Positions 34,488-44,200 of a DNA stretch of 64,000 nt are shown here, piece after piece. A program made the position numbers and the translations under genes. This DNA comes from an uncultured Eisenbergiella sp. Lineage in GTDB: Bacteria; Bacillota; Clostridia; Lachnospirales; Lachnospiraceae. The stretch lies in NCBI GenBank assembly GCA_947630215.1, contig CANRGX010000006.1:30407-94406 (forward strand). The letters run 5' to 3'. Numbering within the stretch: position 1 is the first letter of the stretch; every line of letters begins with the position of its first letter. The notes beneath the pieces were generated by a model that had not been told where the DNA came from, searched no databases, and saw only the letters and a list, made by a program, of their open reading frames with translations.

Positions 34488-35750
34488 ATGATCGTGGAAC
34501 TGATATCGGTAGGGACCGAATTGCTGCTGGGCAACATTGTCAATACCAATGCCGCTTATCTGGCACAGCAGTGCGCCAGTCTGGGCCTGTCCTGCTATTA
34601 CCAGAGCGTAGTGGGGGACAATGTGGATCGTCTCAGAAGGGCGCTGCTGACCGCGCTGGAGCGGGCGGATATTGTGATGTTATCCGGCGGGCTCGGGCCC
34701 ACGACGGACGATCTGACAAAGGAGACCGCCGCGGACGTGATGCAGATGCCCCTGGAGATGGACGGGCACAGTCTGGAGAGGATAACGTCCTTTTTTGAAA
34801 AAATCGGGACGAAGATGACCGAAAACAATAAAAAGCAGGCGCTGGTGCCGCGGGGCGCCCTCGTTTTGGACAATGAAAACGGGACTGCTCCAGGACTGAT
34901 TCTGGAAAAAGATCACAAACGCCTGATTCTGCTGCCCGGCCCGCCCAACGAACTGCGGCCCATGTTTGAAAACAGCGTCAGACCCTACCTGGAGCCGCTT
35001 TGCACCGGGACACTCTATACGCGGACGGTAAAGATCTGCGGCATGGGGGAGAGCAAAGCCGCCTCCGTGATTCAGGATCTGATCGACGGGCAGACCAACC
35101 CCACAATCGCGCCCTACGCCAAGACGGGTGAGGTGCATCTTCGCGTGACGGCGAAGGCGGCCGACGGGAAAGAAGGGGCAAAGCTGGTCAAGCCTGTGGT
35201 CAAGGAACTGAAAGCCAGGTTCGGCGTGCATATTTATACGACAGATCCGGAGGTGACGCTGGAGCAGGCGGTGGTGGAACTGCTTGCGGCCAACCATCTG
35301 ACGGCCTGCACGGTGGAATCCTGCACGGGCGGTATGCTGGCTTCCCGGCTGATCAATGTGCCGGGGGTTTCCGAAACCTTTAAAGCCGGGTACGTCACCT
35401 ACTCCAATAAGGCCAAGCGCAGGATATTGGGGGTCAAGAAGGGCACTTTGCACAAGTATGGGGCGGTCAGCGCCCAGGTGGCGCAGGAGATGGCCGAAAA
35501 GGCGGCGCTGGTGTCCAAATGCGATGTCACGGTGTCTGTTACGGGGATTGCCGGGCCGGACGGCGGAACGCCGGAAAAGCCGGTGGGGCTGGTCTATATC
35601 GGCTGCTGTGTCTGCAAAAAGACCACGGTCAGGGAGTGCCGGTTTACAGGCAGCCGGGAAAAGATCCGGGAGAGCGCGGTTTCGGCGGCGCTGACCCTGA
35701 TGCGCCAGTGCGTACTGGAATATTACAGTCAGGTGACGTTCGGGAAATGA
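34488..35750 (+). CDS. cinA: CinA, nicotinamide-nucleotide amidase / competence-damage protein
   Basis: A 420-residue two-domain protein. The N-terminal MoaB/MogA-like domain contains ISVGTELLLGNIVNTN and LSGGLGPTTDDLTKE. The C-terminal amidase domain contains ESCTGGMLASRLINVPG and SVTGIAGPDGGTPEKPVG. It deamidates NMN for NAD recycling. recA, often next, is not here; a membrane protein gene follows. Confidence 0.95.
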   Translation: MIVELISVGTELLLGNIVNTNAAYLAQQCASLGLSCYYQSVVGDNVDRLRRALLTALERADIVMLSGGLGPTTDDLTKETAADVMQMPLEMDGHSLERITSFFEKIGTKMTENNKKQALVPRGALVLDNENGTAPGLILEKDHKRLILLPGPPNELRPMFENSVRPYLEPLCTGTLYTRTVKICGMGESKAASVIQDLIDGQTNPTIAPYAKTGEVHLRVTAKAADGKEGAKLVKPVVKELKARFGVHIYTTDPEVTLEQAVVELLAANHLTACTVESCTGGMLASRLINVPGVSETFKAGYVTYSNKAKRRILGVKKGTLHKYGAVSAQVAQEMAEKAALVSKCDVTVSVTGIAGPDGGTPEKPVGLVYIGCCVCKKTTVRECRFTGSREKIRESAVSAALTLMRQCVLEYYSQVTFGK

Positions 35751-35798
35751 GAAAGGCCAAAACAGCCGGCAGGGACCGGCGTCCGGAGCGGATAGAGA

Positions 35799-36806
35799 AT
35801 GGAAACCAAGCGGATCATCTATGATTTTTGCCCAAAGTGCGGCGGGCTGACAAAGGACGGGGTCTGTACCGCCTGCGGCAGCGTATGGGACGGAAAGGAA
35901 ACGGAAACCAAACAGCCGGAAGCGCTACCTTCTCCAAAAGCAAAACAGGAGGCGGTGCCGTTTTCCGATCTGCCCATGGAAAAATGCGCGCCCACGGAAA
36001 AGAACTTAAAAAAGAATACGACCATGGCGTTTCTCCTGGTTGGCGTCGGTATGGCGGCTGTCCTTCTTCTTCTGGCGTTGGTCATTCCTCCGGTGGTGCG
36101 GCTGATTTCCCCAAAGCGGGAGACACAGGAAACAGAGGAGGATATCTACAGACCGGATCCCGGGGACGAGTATTATGTGCAGCTTTCCGACGCGCTGCGC
36201 TACGATCTTTCCTATCAGGTAGAATGGCAGGAGGAGGTACAGAAGGACGAGGAGGGCAGTTCCTATTTTTCAGCCGAGTACCCGCAGCTGACGGGAGAGA
36301 TTCCCCATCTGGAGCAGATCAATGCGCTGTTAAAGGAAAAGGCGCTGTACTACGAGAAGGAATATGAGGCGTTTGAGGGAAAAACGCAGGAGGATTATCT
36401 TTATATTTATGTTTTCCCCTATGTGACCCGTATGGAGGAGAATTACATCAGCGTGGCCTTTGATAACCGGCTCTGTTCGGACGGGGTCGAGCGGCCGGTG
36501 CTGACGGACATTACCCTGGATCTGACGACGGGCCGTCAGCTTGCCCATACGGATATGATCCGGTACACAAAAGAACTGGCGGAATTTTTCCGTTCGCAGA
36601 ACCGGAAACAGAATACCAATTCCCTGGAGCAGGCGGGATGGACAGAGGAAACCTTTCTGCAGCTTTTGGAATCGGAGGACGGCGTTGCGTTCTTTACGCC
36701 GGTCGGACTGGAGATCGGTTTTAATTACGACGCGCCCGAAATCGACGCCGCCGGATGGGTTACGGTTACCGCAAAAGAGTATGCGCAATACGTAAAAATG
36801 CCGTAA
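35799..36806 (+). CDS. Zinc-ribbon membrane protein with DUF3298-like extracellular domain
   Basis: A 335-residue protein with three parts: a cytosolic zinc ribbon (CPKCGGLTKDGVCTACGS, residues 11-28), one transmembrane helix (~76-100, FLLVGVGMAAVLLLLALVIP), and an extracellular beta-rich domain (~115-335) resembling DUF4163/DUF3298. The ending (EDGVAFFTPVGLEIGFNYDA) parallels the 27.5-kb lipoprotein. The topology suggests sensing or anchoring across the membrane. I do not recognise a named family for the full length. Confidence 0.75.
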   Translation: METKRIIYDFCPKCGGLTKDGVCTACGSVWDGKETETKQPEALPSPKAKQEAVPFSDLPMEKCAPTEKNLKKNTTMAFLLVGVGMAAVLLLLALVIPPVVRLISPKRETQETEEDIYRPDPGDEYYVQLSDALRYDLSYQVEWQEEVQKDEEGSSYFSAEYPQLTGEIPHLEQINALLKEKALYYEKEYEAFEGKTQEDYLYIYVFPYVTRMEENYISVAFDNRLCSDGVERPVLTDITLDLTTGRQLAHTDMIRYTKELAEFFRSQNRKQNTNSLEQAGWTEETFLQLLESEDGVAFFTPVGLEIGFNYDAPEIDAAGWVTVTAKEYAQYVKMP

Positions 36807-36835
36807 TTTATTCGCAAGAAATTTGAAAAAAGATG

Positions 36836-36864
36836 TTGCACAATCAGTAAAATAATTATATGAT
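36836..36864 (+). promoter_or_regulatory. Sigma-A promoter of ftsZ
   Basis: TTGCAC (36836-36841), a 17-bp spacer, and TATGAT (36859-36864), ending 36 bases before the GTG start, with GGAGGAGGT as ribosome site. Confidence 0.7.
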
Positions 36865-36900
36865 AGAGCGTGTGGAGTTATTCTGTGGTAGGAGGAGGTA

Positions 36901-38118
36901 GTGGCCTTGCTGGAGATAAAAGAGAAAGATGCGGAGTCCGCAGCGAAGATCATTGTGATCGGAGTAGGGGGTGCGGGCAATAATGCTGTCAATAGAATGA
37001 TTTCCGAACAGATCGGCGGCGTAGAGTTTATCGGAGCCAATACGGATAAGCAGGCACTGCAGCTGTGCAAGGCGAGGGATCAGATTCAGATTGGCGAGAA
37101 GCTGACCAAAGGGCTGGGCGCAGGCGCAAGACCGGAGATTGGCGAGCAGGCCGCTGTAGAGAGTTCAGAAGAAATTTCCAAGCATCTGGAAGGCGCGGAC
37201 ATGGTTTTCGTGACCTGCGGCATGGGCGGCGGTACAGGTACCGGCGCGGCTCCCGTGGTAGCGAAGCTGGCAAAGGACAAGGGGATCCTGACCGTCGGTG
37301 TCGTGACCAAGCCCTTCCGGTTTGAAGCCAGAACCCGTATGAACAATGCGCTTTCCGGCATAGAGAAGCTGCGGGAGAACGTGGATACCCTGATCGTGAT
37401 CCCCAACGATAAGATCCTTGAAATTGTGGACAAGCGCACCAGTATGCCCCAGGCGCTGATGAAAGCGGATGAGGTGCTGCAGCAGGCCGTACAGGGCATT
37501 ACTGACTTGATCAATGTGCCCGCCGTCATCAATCTTGATTTTGCGGATGTGCAGACGGTCATGCGGGACAAGGGGATTGCCCATATTGGGATCGGCGAAG
37601 GAGAGGGCGAGGAAAAAGCGGTGCAGGCTGTCAAGGCAGCGGTGGAGAGCCCGCTTTTAGAGACCACCATTTCCGGCGCCACCGATATTATTGTCAATAT
37701 TTCCGGCGATATTTCCATGTTTGACGCTTCGGATGCCGTGGACTATGTGAGGGAGCTCACCGGCGACGATGTGAATATCATTTTCGGCGCCATGTACGAC
37801 GAGTCCCAGACCGACACCTGCCGCGTCACGGTAATCGCCACGGGGATCGACGAAGCGCCCGCTTCGAGGTTTTCGACCTCGTTTGCGAAGAAGCCCGGGA
37901 TACCCGGTATGCCGGGGATTGCCGGCAAAAAGAGCACGGTGAACGCATCCGGCACCACGACGGCCAAGCCCTATGCGGGATCCCTGCAGCCCGGAGGCGG
38001 TCAGGGAGAGGGCAGACCGATGCCCACAGGTATTCCGAAGGCACCCACCAGTCTCCGGAGCCAGGTAGAGGAAAAATCCTTAAAGATTCCGGATTTTCTG
38101 CAAAAGAACAACCGATAA
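36901..38118 (+). CDS. ftsZ: Cell division protein FtsZ
   Basis: A 405-residue tubulin homologue that builds the division ring. It has the tubulin signature [16 protein letters not shown], the N-terminal [14 protein letters not shown], the T7-loop region [14 protein letters not shown], a variable linker, and the C-terminal peptide [10 protein letters not shown]. It starts at GTG 36901. ftsA is not adjacent; spoIIGA-sigE follows, as in other endospore formers. Confidence 0.97.
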   Translation: MALLEIKEKDAESAAKIIVIGVGGAGNNAVNRMISEQIGGVEFIGANTDKQALQLCKARDQIQIGEKLTKGLGAGARPEIGEQAAVESSEEISKHLEGADMVFVTCGMGGGTGTGAAPVVAKLAKDKGILTVGVVTKPFRFEARTRMNNALSGIEKLRENVDTLIVIPNDKILEIVDKRTSMPQALMKADEVLQQAVQGITDLINVPAVINLDFADVQTVMRDKGIAHIGIGEGEGEEKAVQAVKAAVESPLLETTISGATDIIVNISGDISMFDASDAVDYVRELTGDDVNIIFGAMYDESQTDTCRVTVIATGIDEAPASRFSTSFAKKPGIPGMPGIAGKKSTVNASGTTTAKPYAGSLQPGGGQGEGRPMPTGIPKAPTSLRSQVEEKSLKIPDFLQKNNR

Positions 38119-38129
38119 GAGAACACAGC

Positions 38130-38158
38130 AAGGGACGGCGCAAGGCCGTCCCTTTTTT
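38130..38158 (+). terminator. Terminator after ftsZ
   Basis: AAGGGACGGC (38130-38139) pairs perfectly with GCCGTCCCTT (38145-38154) and continues into TTTT. Confidence 0.9.
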
Positions 38159-38176
38159 CGCCTAAATGGGACATCC

Positions 38177-38252
38177 TGTCGAAAAGATGCGAAAAATTCA
38201 GATAATATCCTGACGGAATCCGACAAATTCCGCGCAGGATTTTTTTTATAAT
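38177..38252 (+). promoter_or_regulatory. Spo0A-controlled promoter of spoIIGA-sigE
   Basis: TGTCGAA (38177-38183) is an exact 0A box. TGACGGA (38211-38217) and TCCGACA (38219-38225) are 6 of 7 matches. A perfect TATAAT lies at 38247-38252. Counting the first six bases of TCCGACA as the -35 position leaves 22 bp to TATAAT, the same unusual spacing known for the Spo0A-activated spoIIG promoter of B. subtilis, where a 0A box overlaps the -35. This implies a working Spo0A DNA-binding activity. Confidence 0.65.
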
Positions 38253-38310
38253 GCAGAAAGGACAGGGCGGTGCCGCCTGCCTGCCGCACAGACAAAGGGG
38301 AGGCGAGAGA

Positions 38311-39171
38311 ATGCGTTACAGCCTTTATGTGGATCGGCTCTTTCTTTTGCACTTTGGCATGGAAGTGCTGCTGCTTTGGCTGACGGCCCTGCTGGCGCAG
38401 ATGCGGCTGAAGCGTCGGCGGCTGCTGCTCTGCGCGGCGCTTGGCGCAGCGGTTTCTCTGGCGCTGCTGTTGTGGGGCGGGCCGCTGATGCGCAGACCGG
38501 GTTGGCGGATCTGTCTCATGGCGGTAAAAAGCCTGCTTTTGGTGCAGGCAGCCTTTGGCCTGCAGGAGAGAAAAGCGCTGCGAAACGCCCTGGGGTGGTA
38601 TGCTGCGGCCTCCCTTCTGCTGGGCGGGGCGCTGACAGCCTGGGACGGTCTTCTGGGCACCGGGCAGAAAAAGAGCGCGCTCCAGATCTGGATCCCGGCT
38701 GCGGTGGCCGCGGCCGTCGGCGGTTTCTTTTTAAAGAAGGAGAGGAGGCAGAAAAAAGAACTTCTGTGCACCGTCCGTCTGCGGGAAGGGGAGCGGGAGA
38801 CAGAAATCACCGCATTCTGGGACAGCGGGAATGGGCTGCGCGATCCGATATCGGGCCGTCCCGTCTGCGTGGCGGAAAGATCCGTGCTGGAAGAACTGGG
38901 GCTTTTGAACCGGCCGGAGCGGATCCGGGCCATCCCCTATCACTCCGTCGGAAGGGCGCATGGAATCCTCTACGCGGCCGAGGTGGAGAGGCTCTACATC
39001 AGAAGGAACGGCCAGGAAATTGAAAAGAGGGGCGTTCTGATCGCCGCCAGCGGGCAGAAGCTGTCCGCGCGCGGAACCTGTCGGATGCTTTTGCATCCCA
39101 CACTTTTGGAAGAAAAGAAAGGAGAAAACCATGATATTGAAAGTCGCGATGCCGGGAAAGATGCAGTTTAA
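38311..39171 (+). CDS. spoIIGA: Pro-sigma-E processing peptidase SpoIIGA
   Basis: A 286-residue membrane aspartic protease. The N-terminal half has about five membrane helices ([15 protein letters not shown] onward). The C-terminal domain carries the catalytic Asp in [15 protein letters not shown]. It cleaves pro-sigma-E in the mother cell after a SpoIIR signal from the forespore. ATG 38311 follows GGGGAGGCGAGAG. Its last 41 bases overlap sigE. Confidence 0.92.
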   Translation: MRYSLYVDRLFLLHFGMEVLLLWLTALLAQMRLKRRRLLLCAALGAAVSLALLLWGGPLMRRPGWRICLMAVKSLLLVQAAFGLQERKALRNALGWYAAASLLLGGALTAWDGLLGTGQKKSALQIWIPAAVAAAVGGFFLKKERRQKKELLCTVRLREGERETEITAFWDSGNGLRDPISGRPVCVAERSVLEELGLLNRPERIRAIPYHSVGRAHGILYAAEVERLYIRRNGQEIEKRGVLIAASGQKLSARGTCRMLLHPTLLEEKKGENHDIESRDAGKDAV

Positions 39172-39871
39172 GATCATCCGCAGGGAACCGGCGTTTTTTC
39201 TGGCAAAGGAAGGGGATATCCATTACATAGGGGGAGCGGAAATCCTGCCGCCGCCCTTAGAGAGCGCCCAGGAGAGCGAAGTGATTGAGGATCTCAATTC
39301 GGAGGAATTTGCGCAGGAGGCCCGTTCCATCCTCATTGAACACAATCTGCGGCTGGTCGTATACATAGCAAAGAAATTTGACAATACGGGAGTGGGCGTG
39401 GAGGACCTGATCTCCATCGGAACCATCGGTCTGATCAAGTCTATCAACACTTTTAATCCGGGGAAAAAGATCAAGCTGGCAACCTATGCTTCCCGGTGCA
39501 TTGAGAATGAGATCCTCATGTATCTGCGCCGCAACAGCAAGACCCGCATGGAGGTTTCCATCGACGAACCGCTGAATGTGGACTGGGACGGCAACGAGCT
39601 TTTGCTGTCCGATATTCTGGGGACAGATGAGGATGTCATTTATAAGGATTTGGAAAACGAAGCGGAACGCAGGATTTTACGGAAGGCCGTGAGCACCCTT
39701 TCGGAACGGGAGCAGCGGATCATCAATCTCCGCTTCGGCCTGAATTCGCCCGACGGCCGGGAGATGACCCAGAAAGAAGTGGCGGCTTGTCTGGGCATTT
39801 CCCAGTCCTACATTTCCCGCCTGGAAAAAAAGATCATGCGGAGACTGAAAAAAGAGATTGTCAGACAGTGA
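39131..39871 (+). CDS. sigE: RNA polymerase sigma factor SigE (mother-cell, early)
   Basis: A 246-residue sigma-70-family factor. It has an N-terminal pro-sequence leading to the conserved [14 protein letters not shown], region 2 ([36 protein letters not shown]), and region 4 ([32 protein letters not shown]). It is made inactive and cleaved by SpoIIGA. ATG 39131 follows AAAGGAG at 7 bases. sigG, usually next on the same strand, is here convergent. Confidence 0.95.
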   Translation: MILKVAMPGKMQFKIIRREPAFFLAKEGDIHYIGGAEILPPPLESAQESEVIEDLNSEEFAQEARSILIEHNLRLVVYIAKKFDNTGVGVEDLISIGTIGLIKSINTFNPGKKIKLATYASRCIENEILMYLRRNSKTRMEVSIDEPLNVDWDGNELLLSDILGTDEDVIYKDLENEAERRILRKAVSTLSEREQRIINLRFGLNSPDGREMTQKEVAACLGISQSYISRLEKKIMRRLKKEIVRQ

Positions 39872-39912
39872 CCGGCCGCCGGGAAACGTTGTCTTAGTCC
39901 GGCTGTAGGAAT

Positions 39913-39966
39913 GCCCTGCGTTTTATGCGCTTAAGTAAGCGCGCATAAGACGCAGGGCGTTTTTTT
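39913..39966 (+). terminator. Terminator after sigE, overlapping the 3' end of sigG
   Basis: GCCCTGCG...TATGCGC pairs with GCGCATA...CGCAGGGC in an imperfect ~18-bp stem, followed by GTTTTTTT. Its right arm encodes the final codons of sigG on the other strand, so the convergent genes share it. Confidence 0.75.
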
Positions 39967-40702
39967 CCAGACGGGAGACCTGAGCCTGGGAAATGCCGAT
40001 CAGATCCGCCACCTCCATCTGGGTTTTGCCCTCAAAGAAGCGCAGAACGATGATCTCGTGTTCCCGCTTTCCCAGATGGGCGATGGCATCGGAGAGGGAA
40101 AGCCGGTCGATCCAGTTGTCCTCCCGGTTTTTTTTATCCCGGATCTGATCCATCACATAGAGCGTATCCCCGCCGTCCGTATAGACGGGCTCGTATAGGC
40201 TCATGGGATTCTGGATGGCGTCCAGCGCGTAGACGATATCCTCCCGGGAGATTCCCACCTCGGCCGCCACTTCCGTGATGGTGGGTTCCTTCTGATTTTT
40301 TTTCATCAGATTTTCCCGGGCATAAATGGCCTTATAGGCGGTGTCCCTGAGGGAGCGGCTGACGCGGATGGAATTGTTGTCCCGCAGGAAACGGCGGATC
40401 TCTCCGATGATCATAGGTACGGCGTAGGTGGAAAAGCGCACGCCCAGATCGGTATTGAAGTTGTCAATGGCCTTGATCAGTCCGATGCAGCCTATCTGGA
40501 ACAGATCGTCCACATTTTCACTGCTGGAGGAAAACCGTTTGATAATGCTTAACACGAGCCGGAGATTCCCTTTAATAAAGCGTTCGCGGGCTTTTTCGTC
40601 CCCCTGCCGGATCTGTTGGAACAGCGCTTCTTTTTCCTCGTTTGTGAGTACGGGCAGCTTTGAAGTGTTCACGCCGCAGATTTCCACTTTATTTGGTGCC
40701 AT
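39923..40702 (-). CDS. sigG: RNA polymerase sigma factor SigG (forespore, late)
   Basis: A 259-residue sigma factor, nearly the B. subtilis length. The diagnostic N-terminus NKVEICGVNTSKLPVLTNEE binds the anti-sigma factor. Region 2 includes VDDLFQIGCIGLIKAIDNF and STYAVPMIIGEIRRFLRD; region 4 includes GKTQMEVADLIGISQAQVSR. The start at 40702 has GGAGG 8-9 bases upstream; an ATG at 40723 would put that site inside the gene. It faces sigE rather than following it, which is unusual. Confidence 0.94.
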   Translation of the reverse strand: MAPNKVEICGVNTSKLPVLTNEEKEALFQQIRQGDEKARERFIKGNLRLVLSIIKRFSSSSENVDDLFQIGCIGLIKAIDNFNTDLGVRFSTYAVPMIIGEIRRFLRDNNSIRVSRSLRDTAYKAIYARENLMKKNQKEPTITEVAAEVGISREDIVYALDAIQNPMSLYEPVYTDGGDTLYVMDQIRDKKNREDNWIDRLSLSDAIAHLGKREHEIIVLRFFEGKTQMEVADLIGISQAQVSRLEKNALRLMRAYLSA

Positions 40703-40836
40703 GGCCTTTGCCTCCTGCATCATTGCTTACTACAAGCATGGACAGGAAGGCGGTTTTTTATTCCGTCCGGTGTCTTTACGGGCCGACGTAGCATCCGCCT
40801 TTTTCGACGGAAAAAGGTACGCCGGGAAACGATCCG

Positions 40837-40845
40837 CATAGTATG
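40837..40845. promoter_or_regulatory. Palindromic CATA-G-TATG between sigG and the YlmC-like gene
   Basis: CATAGTATG reads as CATACTA on the minus strand (exact sigma-G -10) and CATAGTA on the plus strand, so it could serve both divergent genes. No TGAATA-like -35 is seen 17-18 bp away on either side, so this is tentative. Confidence 0.25.
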
Positions 40846-40871
40846 TAAAAAGGACGTTTGGGGGAAGAAAG

Positions 40872-41102
40872 ATGCTGTTTTCGGAGTTTAAGGGAAAGGA
40901 AGTCGTAAACCTGAGGGATTGTCGGAAAATGGGACATGTAATCGATTTTGAATTTGACGAGGGGACGGGATGTATCAGCAAGATCATCGTGCCGGGCGTG
41001 GGCAAAATCAAATTTCTGTTCCATTCCGATACGGATTATGCCATCTGCTATCAGGATATCAAGCAGATCGGGCCGGATATCATTCTGGTGGATGTGCCGT
41101 AG
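40872..41102 (+). CDS. YlmC/YmxH family PRC-barrel sporulation protein
   Basis: A 76-residue single PRC-barrel protein (FSEFKGKEVVNLRDCRKMGH, DFEFDEGTGCISKIIVPG, DIKQIGPDIILVDVP). The family is found in endospore formers beside sporulation genes and is of unknown function. It starts with ATG behind GGGGGAAGAAAG and is divergent from sigG. Confidence 0.88.
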   Translation: MLFSEFKGKEVVNLRDCRKMGHVIDFEFDEGTGCISKIIVPGVGKIKFLFHSDTDYAICYQDIKQIGPDIILVDVP

Positions 41103-41144
41103 GTGAAAATAGAATACTTTTGTTAAAAATACAGTTAAATAATC

Positions 41145-41173
41145 TTGACTCTTTAAGACAAAAGTGCTATAAA
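41145..41173 (+). promoter_or_regulatory. Sigma-A promoter of the wall protein gene
   Basis: TTGACT (41145-41150), a 17-bp spacer, and TATAAA (41168-41173). The 137-base leader region is strikingly AT-rich against its GC-rich surroundings. Confidence 0.7.
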
Positions 41174-41239
41174 TACTATATATATAATTAAATATAATTG
41201 GGTAAATATTTTCAGATTGTTACAGGTGAGGTGGCAAAT

Positions 41240-44200
41240 ATGAAAACATTATGGACAATTCGGAGAAGGCTTTTGGCGGCAATGCTGTGTTTGTGCATGA
41301 TTCTTCCTGCTTTTGCCCTGATGGATACGACGTATGTGATGGCGGAATCTTTGGAGGAATCGGAGGAGATGGCTTCTTTGCCGCAAAGTGAAGCGGAAAC
41401 AAAACTGGAGGAAGAAGGGGACGGAATGGTGCAGTCGTCCCTGGAATCTGAAGACTATGATCAGGAAGAACCGGAATCAGAGCAGGAAATAGGTGCGGAT
41501 CCCGAAACCAAACCGGAAGAGACAGAATCTGACGGACAGGGAGAAACCGTCTTGATCCGTGGATTTGTTCCGTTGGAAGATACGGTGTCAAGGCAAACGT
41601 ATCCGGTAGGGACGCCGCAGGAGGCCCTCCTTTTGCCGGGCGAACTGGAAGCCGAAAACGAGGGAGGAACGGAGATACTGCGGATCCCTGTAGCATGGGT
41701 TTCTGAACCGGGATTTGACGGGAATACGCAGGGAGAATATGCTTTTTCACCGGTACTGTCGGATGGAACAGAGTATAAGGTGGCGGAAGGCACAGAGCTG
41801 CCTGTCATTGTCGTGTCCGTGACTGCGGAACCGTCCGACGGGGAAAATGCAGAAGACGGGACGGAGACGGCGGAGAGCCAGGAGACGCAGAGCATATCGG
41901 AAATCGAAACGGAAACGGAAATCGAAACGGAAACAGAAATAGAGAGTGAAACAGAAATAGAGAGTGAAACAGAAATAGAGAGTGAAACAGAAACAGAGAG
42001 CCAAACAGAAGGGGAGACAGAACTTGAAACGGAAAGCCCTACGGACGGACTGAAAAAAATAGACGGCCGCAGGTCGTTGCGCCGTTCTGCGTCCGGTGAT
42101 CCTGTGGCCTCTGGAGATCTGACGGTCCATAAGACTGTGGTAGATAGAGACGGAAGCCCGAGCAAAAAGGAATGGCATTTCAAAGTCGAACTTAGCGACA
42201 GTTCGATTAACGGAACGTATGGGGGCATGACCTTTACGGACGGCGTTTCCGAGTTCACGCTGAAAAACGGGACTGATATAACGGCGGAGGGACTGCCGGA
42301 TGGGATTACCTATACGGTAACAGAGAAGGAAGCGGATACGGACGGATATATCACGACCGTGTCCAAAACGGTGCGCAGCGAGGGAGCAGACGATGCAACC
42401 TACAGCGGAACGGATGCGCAGGAGGGGACGATACAGAATGAAGCGACGGCGGATCTTTATTTTGTGAATGAGAAGGAAGTGATTTATCTCCCCGCGTCCG
42501 GAGATCTCACCGTTCATAAGGAAGTAAAAGGCAGCAGCGCAGATGGGGACAGAGAATGGCATTTTACGGTACAACTCAGCGACAACTCGATCAACGGGTG
42601 GTATGGCGATCTCTACTTTGACTACGGCGTTGCTGACTTTACGCTGACAGACGGGGAGACCGTAGCAGCAACGAATCTGCCGGTGGGGATTACCTATACG
42701 GTAACGGAGCAGGAAGCGAATACAGACGGATATACGACGACGGTAGGCAAAGAAATCAGAAGGGACCGTTACGGGTACGCGTATGTCGAGGAAACCTACA
42801 GCGGGACAGATGCACAGGAAGGGATCATAGAGGACGGCGCGACAGCGGATCTTTATTATGTCAATAATATGGAACCTGTCGGGGATCTGGCTGTTTATAA
42901 GAAAGTGTTGGGCAGTGGTGCGGACCGGAGCAAAGAATGGCACTTTAGAGTAGAACTCAGCGACCGCTCGATTAAGGGGCAGTACGGGGATATGAACTTT
43001 GCGGACGGCGTTGCTGAATTTACGCTGCGCGACGGGCAGGATATCTGGGCCTATGATTTGCCGGCAGGCGTTACTTATACGGTACAGGAAAAGGAAGCCG
43101 ATCAGGACGGGTATGCGACCACGGTAACCAAGGAAATCACAAGGGATGGTTCCTGGGGAAAAGATGAAGCATACAGCGGGACCGGCGCCCAGACGGGGAC
43201 GATAGAAGACGATGCTGCAAACAAGATTACCTTTGTAAACAATGCGGAACCCGCCGGCAAGCTGAAAGTCGGGAAGAAAGTCATAGGGACGGCCACGAAA
43301 AAGGAATGGCATTTCACGGTGACGCTCAGCGACACTTCCATTACCGGCACTTACGGAGAGATGGAGTTTCAAAAGGGTGTTGCTGAGTTTACGCTGAAAG
43401 GCGGATATGATAAAACGGCAAAAGGTCTGCCGGTGGGGATTACCTATACGGTAACAGAAGAAGAAGCTAACCAGGACGGAAATATTACGACCGTGACCAA
43501 AAAAGTCAGCAATGATGACAACGGGCGCGACTTGGAAACATATACCGGGGAGGATGCACAGAAGGGGACGATTCAGGACCGCAGGAGTTCGGATATCCTT
43601 TTCGTGAATGCTTCTGGCGATTTGGTTTCTTCCACCGGTGATCTGCTTATAACAAAGACCGTAGAAGGAAATGCCGGTGAAAAAGAGGATAAGAAATGGA
43701 ATTTTAAGATAGAACTCGGCGACAAAAAGATCAATGGATGGTATGGGGATCTGTATTTTACAAACGGCGTCTCCTACTTTAACCTGGCGCACCAGGAAAA
43801 AGCTGCTGTGAGAGATTTGCCGGCAGGCGTCACCTATACGGTGACAGAAGTCGAAGCAAATGAGAACGGATATACGACAACCGTAAAGGAGATTGTTCAT
43901 GGCAGGGAAATTACAGGAGACGGTGCAGGCGTCGTTGAAAGCGATGCCACAGGCAACCTTGCATTCCTGAACAGACGGGATACTTTCGGCACCGGGGATC
44001 TGGAGATTTCAAAGACGGTGGAAGGCGATTCTGGTGACCAGAAGACGGAATTTCCCTTTACGGTTACCCTGAGAGACTCCTCGATCAACGGGAAATACGG
44101 AGATATGGAATTTAAAAACGGGGTTGCGCACTTTACCCTGAAGCATGGAGAGACCAAAACGGCAACGGGTCTTCCGGGCGGCCTTCTCTATACGGTGACG

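Noticed and set aside
41145-41239. A mobile-element boundary at the AT-rich start of the wall protein gene
   Set aside because: No inverted terminal repeats, target duplications, integrase or transposase are visible on either flank.
41747-43900. A 717-codon open frame on the minus strand inside the wall protein gene
   Set aside because: It lies opposite highly repeated coding sequence, has no ribosome site or promoter, and its translation shows only the reverse-strand echo of the repeats.
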